From: Spongilla lacustris | Taxonomy: Eukaryota > Porifera > Demospongiae > Spongillida > Spongillidae | Length of the DNA stretch: 64,000 nucleotides | Reading direction: 5' to 3' | NCBI GenBank assembly: GCA_949361645.1 | Contig: OX442416.1 | Span: 17,178,993 to 17,242,992, forward strand | Shown here: in pieces, positions 47,049 through 57,838 of the stretch | Numbering within the stretch: position 1 is the first letter of the stretch | Layout of the letters: each line of letters starts with the position of its first letter | Position numbers and translations under genes: made by a program | Notes under the pieces: model-generated | What the model saw: the letters and a program-made list of their open reading frames with translations, nothing else | Told to the model about the DNA's origin: nothing | Databases searched by the model: none

Positions 47049-49127
47049 CTACCTAACACAAAATGAATGAGTTCGTGCATGCTGTATTTCAAAGCAGAGC
47101 TCTAGACAACTCTGCTGAGCTTTCAGCAATCTGTTGTATAATGGCTTCATGTGGCAAGGTAAGCAAGATCTTTCTTTCCACAGACATAATAACAATCCCT
47201 CGAGTCTTTCCTGCACCATCATTGATCGTAGGCGTGTTTTTACACGCTTCATTACCGAGAAACTACGTTCAGCAGTACACGAGCTTATAGGGATAGCACA
47301 TATAATCCCATAAACTTTGCACAATTCTGGGAAAGCATCCTTAAGGTGGTATGTTTCATTACACAGAATGTATAACGCGGTTGTGAAAGACGATGCATTA
47401 TTGGTGCTCTGAATCGATTCGCCCTTTTCTTCAATTTCTTCAATATTTTCATTTTCTTCAGCTTCAATCGCATCATCTTCATCCGATACATCAATTGGGG
47501 AATTTTGGGGAGTGCAAAAGAATTGGCTGTATACTCTCGAAAAACACAACAACTCCTCAGCACATTTAATGAAATCAAGATGGTATCTCTCACAGAATGG
47601 AGTAACTGTAGGAATAAGGTCACAAACAATTGTACCTGTCTTCACAAGCACGGAGAAGTTGCTGGGATGAAACACTGATAACATCTCATACAGTGCTCTA
47701 TTATTCTCAAACCTGTCTCGTAGTGAACTAAGAATTTTGTCAAGAACGACATATAGAGTGTTGTGTTTCCAAATCTGCTCAGGTGTCTGCGATGAATGCT
47801 CTTCTGAAGGCCCTCGTGCTCGTTTAGAGTGTACACGTGAAAAGCGCCACTCAAATGTGCCCAAATCAGAAACAGCTGCATCGATTTTCGCTAAGATATC
47901 GAAAGATCCATTACGCATTTCATCAAGTGATGATATAACGCAGTCAATCATGAACAATGCTTTCGAAAGATCAATATATATTCCTTGAAGATAGCGGCTA
48001 AGTGGCCCAGTTAGAGCAAATACCTCACGAAATAGGAAAGCTGTTGCTAAAAACTGCTTGGTCTGAATAGATGACAGCAATCCGGCTGCATCCGATCTTA
48101 GTTTTGACTCAAACGATACGTCTGCCTGAATCCGGTTTAAGGCTTCTAATACACATTCGAAACGTTCCAGAAAGGTTTTTAAGCAAAGTTCCCTTGAAAA
48201 CCATCGAACAGTATTTAGCCTTTTTAAAGATCGAAGGGGCAATCCTTCAGACCTCTGAACGTCCTCAAACACAGCATGAGCCTTTTGAGATTTACTGAAC
48301 AATAAATACATTGTTTCCAGGTTACCAAATAATGTCACTACATCTACTGCAACTGCTGCTGAATCTGCCATAACTAGATTAAGTGTATGAGCGTAGCAGT
48401 GAATGTATACAATACTTGTATTGATTCGTTGCTGAATAAGTGCCCGTAAACCATTATAGCACCCGCTCATATTGGACGCACCGTCGTATGCTTGAGCTAT
48501 AAGCTTATGAAAAGAAATATCTTTTGATTTCAACGTTGTGGTTATCAAATCATACAGATTTTCTGCAGTAGTACCTGGTGCTTTTTTGCAGGCCAAAAGA
48601 TTTTCTGTGATGCAACCATTGCGATGTACAATTCTTACGCATATGCTAACTTGTTCATGATGCACGATATCAGGAGTAGTGTCGGCAATCAGCGCCCATG
48701 CAACGCACTCTGTAATTGCTTTGACAATGTGATCCGTTATCAGGTTTGAAATGACATGTATAACTTTATTTTGAATGTCGCTGCTAAGAAATGTAAGGAG
48801 TGATCCTCGTCCTCTAGCTCCTTTTCGTTCTATTTGCTGCTGTTTGACTTTTTCCAGATGTTGCTGTAGTGGAATATCATAGTTGGAGATCACTTTTAGT
48901 AATTCCAGAAAGTTTCCCAAGTTATCTGAATATTCAGTCAAAGATTCCTTGTGCCCTCTCATAGGCAGGCCTTGTTGACCCAGAAACATAATGGCGTCCA
49001 CAATGCGTTTTAGAATTGTTCTATTACTCACAACTTCAGCCTTTCTGCGAGTCAGCTCTGCTTCAGCTTGTTGATTTAATATGCTATTTATACATGTATT
49101 ACACGTAATACTACTGACCATACTCAT
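47049..49127 (-). CDS. hAT-superfamily transposase, long intact ORF
   Basis: The ORF of 692 residues runs without a stop. The first half matches DUF4371/RNase H-like hAT transposases: ALIADTTPD (D149), QAYDGASNMSG (about 212-222) and YIHCYAHTLNLV (241-252). The C-terminal ISSCTAERSFSVMKRVKT and RLRSMMVQERLEGLLL (about 613-647) form the hAT dimerisation region (Dimer_Tnp_hAT). An acidic insert near 550-580 separates them. The N-terminal BED or TTF zinc finger usual in this group is absent, so the gene is either 5'-truncated or has an upstream exon; residues 1-20 look like non-coding sequence read through. It could be a recent element or a domesticated gene. No TIR pair was confirmed. Confidence 0.85.
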   Translation of the reverse strand: MSMVSSITCNTCINSILNQQAEAELTRRKAEVVSNRTILKRIVDAIMFLGQQGLPMRGHKESLTEYSDNLGNFLELLKVISNYDIPLQQHLEKVKQQQIERKGARGRGSLLTFLSSDIQNKVIHVISNLITDHIVKAITECVAWALIADTTPDIVHHEQVSICVRIVHRNGCITENLLACKKAPGTTAENLYDLITTTLKSKDISFHKLIAQAYDGASNMSGCYNGLRALIQQRINTSIVYIHCYAHTLNLVMADSAAVAVDVVTLFGNLETMYLLFSKSQKAHAVFEDVQRSEGLPLRSLKRLNTVRWFSRELCLKTFLERFECVLEALNRIQADVSFESKLRSDAAGLLSSIQTKQFLATAFLFREVFALTGPLSRYLQGIYIDLSKALFMIDCVISSLDEMRNGSFDILAKIDAAVSDLGTFEWRFSRVHSKRARGPSEEHSSQTPEQIWKHNTLYVVLDKILSSLRDRFENNRALYEMLSVFHPSNFSVLVKTGTIVCDLIPTVTPFCERYHLDFIKCAEELLCFSRVYSQFFCTPQNSPIDVSDEDDAIEAEENENIEEIEEKGESIQSTNNASSFTTALYILCNETYHLKDAFPELCKVYGIICAIPISSCTAERSFSVMKRVKTRLRSMMVQERLEGLLLCLWKERSCLPCHMKPLYNRLLKAQQSCLELCFEIQHARTHSFCVR

Positions 49128-49210
49128 TTATTATACAGCGCAAAATTTCATATATACTGATCTTACTTACACATTCACATGTGCATAACATTGCATTAAT
49201 TCTAAATCCA

Positions 49211-49395
<185 letters not shown>

Positions 49396-50841
49396 CAGTG
49401 TGTGTGATGCTACTTAATGTATAGCTGTATAATCCAGAATATATGCTGCAGGCATCAGCAAATGTCATCAATGCCCAGCCCAGTATATAACTAGGACAAC
49501 AGTAAAGTATATAGTATAGTTCACACCGGTATTGGTAACTACTTTCTCACGTATCCAGGAAGTATTTTATTTTATTGTAAATTCTGTGCTCAGTATAATT
49601 ATTATATATACATGTATATAACATTATTATCAGTTCTATCTATAAAAAAAAAAAAAAAACATGTATATGCGGCACGTTCGATTAAGGCGGAACTGCAACA
49701 AGATGCGCAGGTAACACGTTTGTGACAGTTTTACGCGGAACCATAGATATTTGATACACAAAAATTTATGGCGGAACTGACTGAAACAACAGGCAACATG
49801 CTACTATACGTAGAACGGAAAAAACGGGCAACATGTTATGAGGAACTGAAACAACGGGCAACAACGGGCAACAATTGGAACTGCCCGACGTTATACAAGC
49901 TATAGATAAGATCGCCAATTCCCAGTTAATAACTGAATTGAAAGGCAGCTAATATTAAAATGGGTCAGTGTACCATATGCATGAAATTGTAGACTTGCCC
50001 CTGACAATGCACCATCAACTACCAGTTTTGAGTCAACCTACATGTATATATGCATGGAAGCATCTTTCCGCGGTCGATGTCAGCCCTTGAAAAATTAATG
50101 CAGCAACCTGATGAAATCTGCATGCATGCATGGACACTAAACTCATAAATATTTTACTGCTGTCGAACTATCGCAACAACCCGTAAACCCTTAGAATTCG
50201 AACTGATCAATAGGTGACAGAGTGCACGACCTCCATCGACTCAGTTCCATCCACCTGTTCCTTACTTTGTTTGCCCCATAATGAGTGGGCGTGGCACAGA
50301 AAATGTTATTGTCTTGGAATATGCAAAAGCTAAAATCAACTCAGTTATCTTTCTCGCGCGTGTAAAAAAAAAACCCGTTAGCGATGGTTTTCATGTCAAG
50401 CTCGTCACTAGTTGGGCGTTGCCCGACTACCGCGTTTCGATCAGTTGGTCGTGATCATGACTGCTTCAATTCCGCATATTACAACGCAACTGAATACTTC
50501 TTAGAGTACTGATCTTAATCACTTGGGTGTTAAAAGTTGCAGGAAGTTGAAGAAAATGATAAGACAGTATAGTACTTGCATGAATAAGCTTCAGTTGATA
50601 CTTCTCTCGCATAATATATAAGCTGCACTCCTGGTACAAGACCACGAAAACAAATAGTGCTGAAACGGTGCTTGTCTCCATTCTATAGTGTCTGGAGGTG
50701 AAGGCACAGGTCTTACTTGGCTGTGCATAGTCTCCAATAAGCTTTGTCTGCTTCAGCGTTTGGTCGTAAAATGGCAAAGATTGATATTGCGCTTTATCGA
50801 TCGCTTCCAGCTAGTAAATTAATTCAGTGCGTATGATAATG
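49396..50841. other. no gene seen
   Basis: Repeated GGGCAACA phrases lie at 49790-49870. A single arm of the palindromic family (TAGTTGGGCGTTGCCCGACTA) lies near 50409-50429. ORFs on the minus strand at 50466-50777 are unrecognised. Confidence 0.5.
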
Positions 50842-50850
50842 TTTCCGCAG

Positions 50851-51128
50851 TGCATGCATGTAGGCCTACGCCACGTCTGGCTTGTGAGACTATCCTAAAT
50901 ACGCCCGTCGTCTGGCCGGTCCTTCCTGCACCCACCTTAATTCCTGCTGCCTTGTCATCGCTCCACCCATACTACTATGGTTGCTTGGAAATGCCCTATA
51001 AGGGTTTCTTGTCGTTGATACCGGAACCCGATCATGGTACAGGCCTGTACTGCATTTGTATTCATTCGAAGCGTGATGAAAACAAAAGTACTATCCTGTG
51101 TTATAATGTGCGCAGCCGGAAAGCATAG
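50851..51128 (+). CDS. candidate last exon, unrecognised
   Basis: After an acceptor-like TTTCCGCAG the frame stays open for about 92 codons to a TAG. It includes VVWPVLPAPTLIPAALSSLH, PYYYGCLEMPYKGFLSLIPE and GLYCICIHSKRDENKST. The composition is protein-like and the segment is CpG-rich, but no family is recognised and no partner exon was found. Confidence 0.25.
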
Positions 51129-51348
51129 CCACATGCATGCAGTTGTCTCGTATACGTATAAGTACGCATAAAGTGTAATGAAATTGGGTGTGCATGCGCT
51201 ACGCCAGACAGCCAAATATTTCAATCTATATGTTGTGCATTCCTGCTGTAGTTAATTGTACGGGGTACAGCAGCTGCATCCTCACAAGTATAAATAATAT
51301 GATACGCATTCCTCGTTGCTGTGAGGGTAGCTGATAGGCAGGCAAACA

Positions 51349-51462
51349 TGGCAGGTTCTACGACAGGGTTGCTGAAGGTTGTGGTATTTGTGGCCACGGG
51401 CGGGACAGGACTGGAGATTTGCCGACGCACAAGACACCATGCAGCTATCTGTTGGAGCTAGA
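51349..51462 (+). CDS. possible first exon of an NAD(P)-binding Rossmann protein
   Basis: A 37-codon ORF reads MAGSTTGLLKVVVFVATGGT, then GLEICRR. It resembles the start of NmrA/atypical SDR proteins (V-V-V-F-G-A-T-G-x-T-G), but with V in place of the first glycine. A stop follows 13 residues later without a clear splice donor, so it is either a fossil or chance. Confidence 0.25.
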
Positions 51463-52194
51463 TTTTATACAGCGCGTTGGAGAGCTATAGATACCAGTAG
51501 TCTACCCGAAAAAATTATTATGGCCTGGTACAAGAACTACTTTGTATGCATGCTTATACCTATATATGCATGCATGCATGCATAATATAGTTTCATGACG
51601 CATAAATCAGTCGAATTAACGACTTATATAGCCCGGACTATTCTCTGGTCATATTTGTAACCAAGTAAATAAAAATATATACTGTATGAGAAAGTTGGTG
51701 CCATATCATATACCTGGATTTGGGGCTGCACTTGACACTTGTATTGGTTAGTAACGCAACAATAGCGTCTTTCAATATCCGCTGAATCCTACAGTAATCT
51801 ATTTCAGTTTCGATCTACAAGTCTTTTATAAGATTCCTACATAGTATCTAGCTATTCTTGTATGATTAATTCTAACGAGAGATATACATGTCCGGCTTTT
51901 CTTATAAGATTCCCCCTTTTTTTCCCTTACTAACAAGATTATTATGGGAATCCTACTGAGTGTCTATTCTTGTAAGAATCCAGTTGAACAATTACGAAAA
52001 TCTTATAAGACTCTTACAAGAATCCTAAAATGCCTATTTTTATAAGATTCACTACTAACAAGGAATCCTATACAGTTTCTGTTCAAGATTTATTTATTTA
52101 TTTATTTTACAGTAAACTAACATACACATATATGGCTAACAACAACACAACATATACTCACACTAATGCACTCGATCACTCACACACAGAACTA
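51463..52194. other. no gene seen
   Basis: Diverged repeats of TTATAAGATTC(C/T) and TCTTATAAGA recur from about 51825 to 52085, then TTTATTTATTTATTTTACAG. Confidence 0.5.
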
Positions 52195-54266
52195 AAAGGC
52201 ATCTAAGCCATCAAAGGAGCTTAATGTTCCCAAGACAGAGGTGGAGTTTCCTCTCTGGATTGCCACAGAAAGGTGCTGAAGTAAGAACTGGTTGTATTGT
52301 GAGTCTCCAGTGGTTTGGTGCAGACGATGGCCAAGATCCTTAAGAAAGGACAACATTTCGGCACCAAACACACCAAGAGACTCACATGCTATGGGAACAA
52401 CTGAAGAAGTACTTAGCTCCAAGAGAGGAATACTTCTTCCTCTTTTGGCCTGGGATTCAGCCTCTGCTGCTACCAAACCTGGCCCTCTTTCATGCCAAGG
52501 TGTCTCTGTATGTAGCATCCCCACACAAGGAGTTTCCCCTCTTTCCAGGGAACCATTGAAATACAATCTGGCCTTTTACCATCTGATCTAGCTAATCCAG
52601 AAGACTCCAAACGAGCAGGTATTTTTGCAGCTGACATGGCTCTGTGGATGATGTTGTTTAAACTAGAATGCCTGCATGGAGTGGCGACCTTCACTCCATC
52701 TACAGCTGAGGCCATGAGTAGCAAGTGAAAACCACAATGGCGGCAAGTGTGTGAATTGCACAAGGGAACACCAAGTCTTAGTCCAACTACAATTCGGATG
52801 GTGCATGGAGTTATCCATTCTCAGGCCTATGGAAGATATAGGGAAAGCATTCAGCCATTTTCCTGACTCTGGTGTGGATGCAGCAAGAAGACGAGCAAGG
52901 GAAGATGGAATATCAGCATTGGCTAGTAGACCTTGAGCTACTAACTGCATTTTGCGTGGATCCTAAGCTTTTTGAGAACAAGAAGCAGGAGGTAGCAGAC
53001 TCAACATCATAGATGGAGGCATTGTGTAGAGATGCAGGTAGCATGCTCTTCAATGTATCAGAGGCACCAGCAGCTGAAGCCAGGAAGGCTGAAGGTGCAA
53101 GCTGACATGCACTCCAAATACCAAGGCCGCCAAGTTTTATAGGAAGCTGAGCTTGTGTCCAAGCAGGATCATTAATCCCAAGAAAAAGTGCTGCTTAGGA
53201 TGGATCACAAAAGGTCATCACAATCAACAAGTTTCTCTGCAAGGAAACAGGGACAGGTGCGCAGAGTGTTTAGCAACTTGGGTATTGCAAATGAGTGATG
53301 CAGCAATAGCAGAACATCATGTTTGTCTAAATTGCACAACCTTTCACCCATTGTTTAAAAATAAAATAAAATTCTTTTTGCACAGATGGCAGCAGATATT
53401 GAAGCAATATCACCAAAGGGAGTACCCAGAAGTGTGGTGCACCTTGGTTCTGTAACTTGCAGTCCAGGGACTGCAGTCAGCATTGCTTGTATTATGGTGG
53501 TGTTGTTGCTGATGATCTCTGATTTTCCATAATTAAGTTGTAGACCCAATGAATGTGCTTCTTTGGTGATTAACTGGAGGTCATGATACACATCAGTTGT
53601 GAGACCTGCTGCACCCCTTCTGAAGACTGAATAATTTCTGTCCCACAAAACAAGGAAGATGATGAACAGTACACAGAATGAACAAAAGGAAGCAAACTAG
53701 GGGCAAGATCTTTAACTGCCAGGAGCATCTTATCCCTGTGGATAGTATTAAATGCATTCTTAAAATCAAGTTTATGATCATGGGATAGGTTGGATAGATA
53801 AACTCGCGCAGAATGTATGGCAATTTCAATTCCTCTCTTTATTCCATACCCCAACTGCTTTGGAAAAAGTAATTCATCTATCTTCTTCATCACTTTACTT
53901 CCAGCACATTTGGTAACAAGACGATGAAGGGTACATCCAACAGCGATAGGACGAATACTTGTACCTTCATCTTTCTTTTTAAGTGCAACAAGTGAAGCAC
54001 CAAAAAAAGAATGGACAAACAGAGAGACATGTATTACCCTCCAGAACATGGTTGACAAAAGCAGAAAGTGAAGCAAGAAAGGAACTGGAACCATTTCCAT
54101 TTAAAGGCCCAATATAATGTTTGATGAGATGTTGCAGTCTTAAACCATCAGGCCCACCTGCAGCTGAACAGTTAGGAAAGAGAGAGCAATTTCTTTTTAT
54201 GATTGGTTGATGGAGTCTGCAGGTGTTTCTGTTGAAGAGCTGTGAGTGTAGTTTGATCCATATCAT
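52195..54266 (-). pseudogene. reverse transcriptase of a non-LTR-type element, broken
   Basis: Collinear minus-strand fragments in different frames follow one RT-like protein: SAAGGPDGLRLQHLIKHYI and FVNHVLEGNTC (54200-54030), ASLVALKKKDEGTSIRPIAV, GCTLHRLVTKCAG, LGYGIKRGIEIAIHSARVYL and KLDFKNAFNTIHRDKML (about 54010-53720), SLFCGTEIIQSSEGVQQ (about 53640), then LGLQLNYGKSEII (53540). Downstream are HGLSCRWSEGRHS and a C-x-x-C finger region, LARSDGKRPDCISMVPW and SVAIQRGNSTSVLGTLSSF at the 3' end. This order is known to me from RT-containing elements widespread in aquatic invertebrates. Frameshifts and stops show that it is inactive. Its 5' and 3' limits are not fixed. Confidence 0.7.
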
Positions 54267-55091
54267 GCAGCAATGGGATCATCATGCAGAGCATGCAATT
54301 CTTACTGCTCCATTGAAATCTCCGTCTAGCTGAGCCTAGATGCGACTGGCAAAACTCATCAATGGATCAGCAGAACAAGGCTTTATATTTTTCTGTCGTC
54401 TCCTGATGGTAACTTGAGGTGGTGGTGGTGACAATGTTTCACAGTTAAAACGAGAGTTAATATAGTTGAGGTTAAATTCGAACTGAACTGAAACCGATCA
54501 TTCCATGTTCCTTCATTAATTCTCACTACCCTATCATGACAGTTTATGTACGACAAGCAGAAATATATAAACGTTCCCATACACCACGACGTGTGAACTC
54601 CACTTTTCAGTCTTCTAATTCAGAGGCGACGTGCATGTAAAGTCGTGTTACAGTCCCACAAACAACAGTGGGCATTAAATATAGTATAACCGAATACCTT
54701 ACACTTAACGAGCTGCACGCTACAGACATATATGTAGGTTGGCAACCTAACAGCTTTCTAGGGAAGTATCAGAAACTGCGCATGCTTATAATTAGATAGT
54801 TCCTATGCGACTTACCATAGTCTCACAAAGCCTTGCTGTGCATACATGTATAAGTCAATTATAACAGAGATCTTATTATATATTATCTCTGATTATAACA
54901 TGTTACGCAAATTTTTAAACACAAGCTCATGCATAGTACGACAAACGAAAAGGTACACTTCACCCTACACCACGATGTGTGCACTACACTTTCCAGTCTT
55001 TTAATCTTACAAGGGTGCATATGAAAACGTGTTACACTTACAGTCGCACAAATTGGGTCCACCGTACACGCTAAGAACTACACGCTACAGA
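54267..55091. repeat. duplicated noncoding segment (about 390 bp apart)
   Basis: 54579-54735 (TACACCACGACGTGTGAACT..., TTTCAGTCTTCTAAT, GCACGCTACAGA) matches 54966-55090 with about 20% difference. A second part (54735-54830) instead resembles 57226-57306, so the left and right flanks of the element at 55092-57222 are related. Confidence 0.6.
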
Positions 55092-57222
55092 TAGGGTAGG
55101 TTAGGTAGTGTTCGGCAGTTGCGCGGTACAAGCACAGTCACGAATAGCCATGCCAGATATAGGCTATTATAAAAATAAGAACAGTAGTGTTTTGAGATCT
55201 TCAGGGACTGCAGAATACTGAAACATTCGTAGTTTATATATTTAAGCTTCGTTGAATATATAATACAGGCAGATCTCAATAGACGTCACATTTACCAGTG
55301 TTCGGCATCGCACGAGGGATTTTCGGCAGTCGAATTAGGTAGTGTTCGGCAGTGCGCATGCATGCAATTAATAAATCAAATACTCCTACGCAACAGGTAC
55401 AGACAGTACTAAGTCTTATGATTTCTTTTTACTGTCAATATCTCGTTCTTTTAATAGGTATGGAATGTATAAAATTAGAAATAATCAAGAAAGAAAAACA
55501 ACAAGAAATGCAGTCGGTGCAAACAGCTTGCACTATAGATGATGGAATGCGATTTATTCAATCATCTTCCATATACCAGCAGGTATAGAACACAAATACT
55601 TGTTTGTGTCAAATGTGAAAAGGATGCAAATGATGCCTCTTAATTTGCACTTGTCACATGCACTGTATCCACTTGCATTTATTTCCATTTTCCTCATCTT
55701 GAGAGAAACTTGAGTTACATGCTCTGCATTCCCAGTCACCTTCATTTGTTTGCTTTTCCCTCTCCGTTCTTACCACCTTGTACCTTTCCTTTTCCTTTCT
55801 TCTTTCTTTTAGGAGACTTTCTTGCTCTTCAGCGTCACGCAGTTCCTTCCATCTCTTGCTGGTGAGAGATCTCTTCCTTTTTTTCTGGGTTTCTGCGCAT
55901 AAACTCTTGAACCACAAGTGGCCTGGCGCTTCCATTTATAAAGGGATTTATGCGTCCATCTTCCTGAACCACTTTTTGTACAGTGTCACAGCGATCTTTC
56001 CTGTTGATGGGAAACCCTGGCATATTTCAGATACTTTATACAAAATGAGGGCAACATGGTCTCCTCATGCAGCTTTAGTAATTATATATAAGCAGTGACG
56101 GCAGGCCCATTCTTCCATTGCCATCTAATTTGTCATACAATGTGGACCAAAGCACACTAAATGCCTGAAGGTGATTTCTGGACATATGACCTTCACACAC
56201 TTTTTGCAGTACAGATTCCATTTTCTTTGAAGACTGCCTTCACAACCATGCAGGAATTTTCAAGTGCATGTGAAAGAAATCATTTCTATGTTCCAATTTT
56301 CTCTTCTATATGAAATACAATTGTATGTACTGACATGTATTGTGCTATTATTATGATACAGCCAGCAAACTGAGCAGATTGCAAAAATATTAAGTGTATT
56401 ACTAATCCTATTTAGAATCTGCAAGGTAAAATATTCTTACATAAAATAAAATGGCATAGTAAATATCCACTGAACAATAAACATTTCAGTTTGGAGAGCA
56501 ATGGGTACTGCTAGTGAAGCCTAGTACATAGGAGCAGTAGCCGCCTGCACTGGTACAGAAAGCAAATTCGTATACATCACATATCCACATGTAGGCCAAT
56601 TGCAATATGCATGCATGCACGTAAATACGCTTATATCAGCCCCCCATCCGAACACTGCTTCCCGCCCTCCGACGCACCTGCCGTGTACATAATAGCTTCC
56701 TTGCATCACCACAAGCTTCAAAACAATAGTCTTAGGTTCAGTTGTATACTTTGTTTTATTTGGAGTGTTCGGCACCCATGCCGAACACTCCTAAGTTACT
56801 AAGTGATCTGAATTCCACTTGGAGTGTTCGACAGCCTTCGAATTCCACCAATTCTTCACTGTTTTGTATGGTAAAATACTTGACTCTGTTGCACGCTAAC
56901 TGGTCAAGTATAAAACAGCATATAAGTATTATTTGAAACAGCTAACCTCGTTAACAGCTGGTTGCCCCTACCGTACCTCTTAACACTTGCGCACCGTTTG
57001 ACGCGCCATTTTGACCAAAATTAGGCATAGGTAAACAAAATAAATTATAATTCACGAATAATATTTTTCTGTAGAATGTAAAATGTAGTCTCTGATTATA
57101 CACTCATTGGAGAACATTTTTCAGCCTGTGTTGGAATTTTCAAGCTTCAGGTAAGCCTTTGCACCTCATTTGAATCGTAGACTGCCGAACACTCCCCCCT
57201 GCCGAACTTACCTTACGCTACC
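55092..57222. mobile_element. internally deleted pogo/Tc5-like element with TTCGGCAG ends
   Basis: The left side (AGGGTAGGTTAGGTAGTG, then TTCGGCAG) and the inverted right side (GTAGGGTAGCGTAAGGTAAG, then TTCGGCAG) are similar. GTGTTCGGCA or its inverse appears about eight times (55108, 55297, 55343, 56766, 56779, 57184 and others). Between them lies a short minus-strand transposase remnant. A perfect hairpin at 56762-56791 (13-bp arms of GGAGTGTTCGGCA, 4-base loop) sits in the right part. Confidence 0.55.
55554..56125 (-). pseudogene. pogo/Tc5-like transposase remnant: HTH joined to zinc-finger tail
   Basis: Minus-strand GFPINRKDRCDTVQKVVQED and GRINPF (near 56015-55940) match the CENPB-type HTH of pogo-like transposases (GFPxNRKDVxDxV). 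After a frame change come WFKSLCAETQKKRKRSL, a charged coiled segment ELRDAEEQESLLKERRKEKE, then DWECRACNSSF and NGNKCKWIQC, the C-x-x-C / WIQC zinc-finger tail of the same proteins. The whole DDE catalytic part is missing, so it is an internal deletion derivative that cannot act alone. Confidence 0.6.
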
Positions 57223-57656
57223 CTACATGTAGGTTAGTCAACCTCGTAACTTTCGTACTGAAGTATCATAAACTGCTTAGATGGTTCCTATACGACTTAC
57301 CGTACTCAAGCAGGCCCGTAGGCTGATCGGGAGACGGGGGGGTTCGGGAAAGCAATAAGGTGGAACTGATTAAGAGCGGGGGTGGGAGCAGGAGGGGGCG
57401 TAGCCCCCTCTCGCCCAGCTAGGGGGTATGGGGGAGCGCTGTAAGCTCCCCCATCGGGGTCTGGGGCGGAGCCCCAACCGCTTTGCAACTTTTGCAATTT
57501 TTCAGCCACAAAACATAGCATAATTGCATAGAAACATGGATAGCCCAGTTTGTGTTCCCGTTCAATAATGAAGTACATGTAGGTCTGGCTTGCGAGTTGC
57601 GAGTCTAAAGGCTGGCATACACGGGGCAACTTCCGGGCGATTTGTCGTATGCAACT

Positions 57657-57661
57657 CAAAT
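57657..57661. repeat. target-site duplication CAAAT, left
   Basis: CAAAT immediately precedes the 5' LTR and is repeated right after the 3' LTR (62127-62131), as expected for a 5-bp staggered integration. Confidence 0.85.
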
Positions 57662-57806
57662 TGTGATGTAGTGGTTATGCTGTATATCTATTATGGTGTG
57701 GCTATGCGCATGCGTGTTCTATGATTTCTATTGATTCATGGCGTGTGGATGGTTTTTGTGGAATTCTTGAGAATACCTGAACATTCGGTTGCCCGCGAAC
57801 TCTATA
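57662..57806 (+). repeat. 5' LTR
   Basis: 145 bp, beginning TGTGATGTAGTGG and ending CGAACTCTATA. No base difference from 61982-62126 was found by eye. Confidence 0.93.
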
Positions 57807-57807
57807 A

Positions 57808-57825
57808 TGGCGACGAGGGTGGGAT
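57808..57825 (+). promoter_or_regulatory. putative primer-binding site
   Basis: TGGCGACGAGGGTGGGAT begins one base after the LTR with the TGG that pairs with a tRNA CCA end. I cannot name the tRNA. Confidence 0.6.
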
Positions 57826-57838
57826 TTTATGAGAAGAC

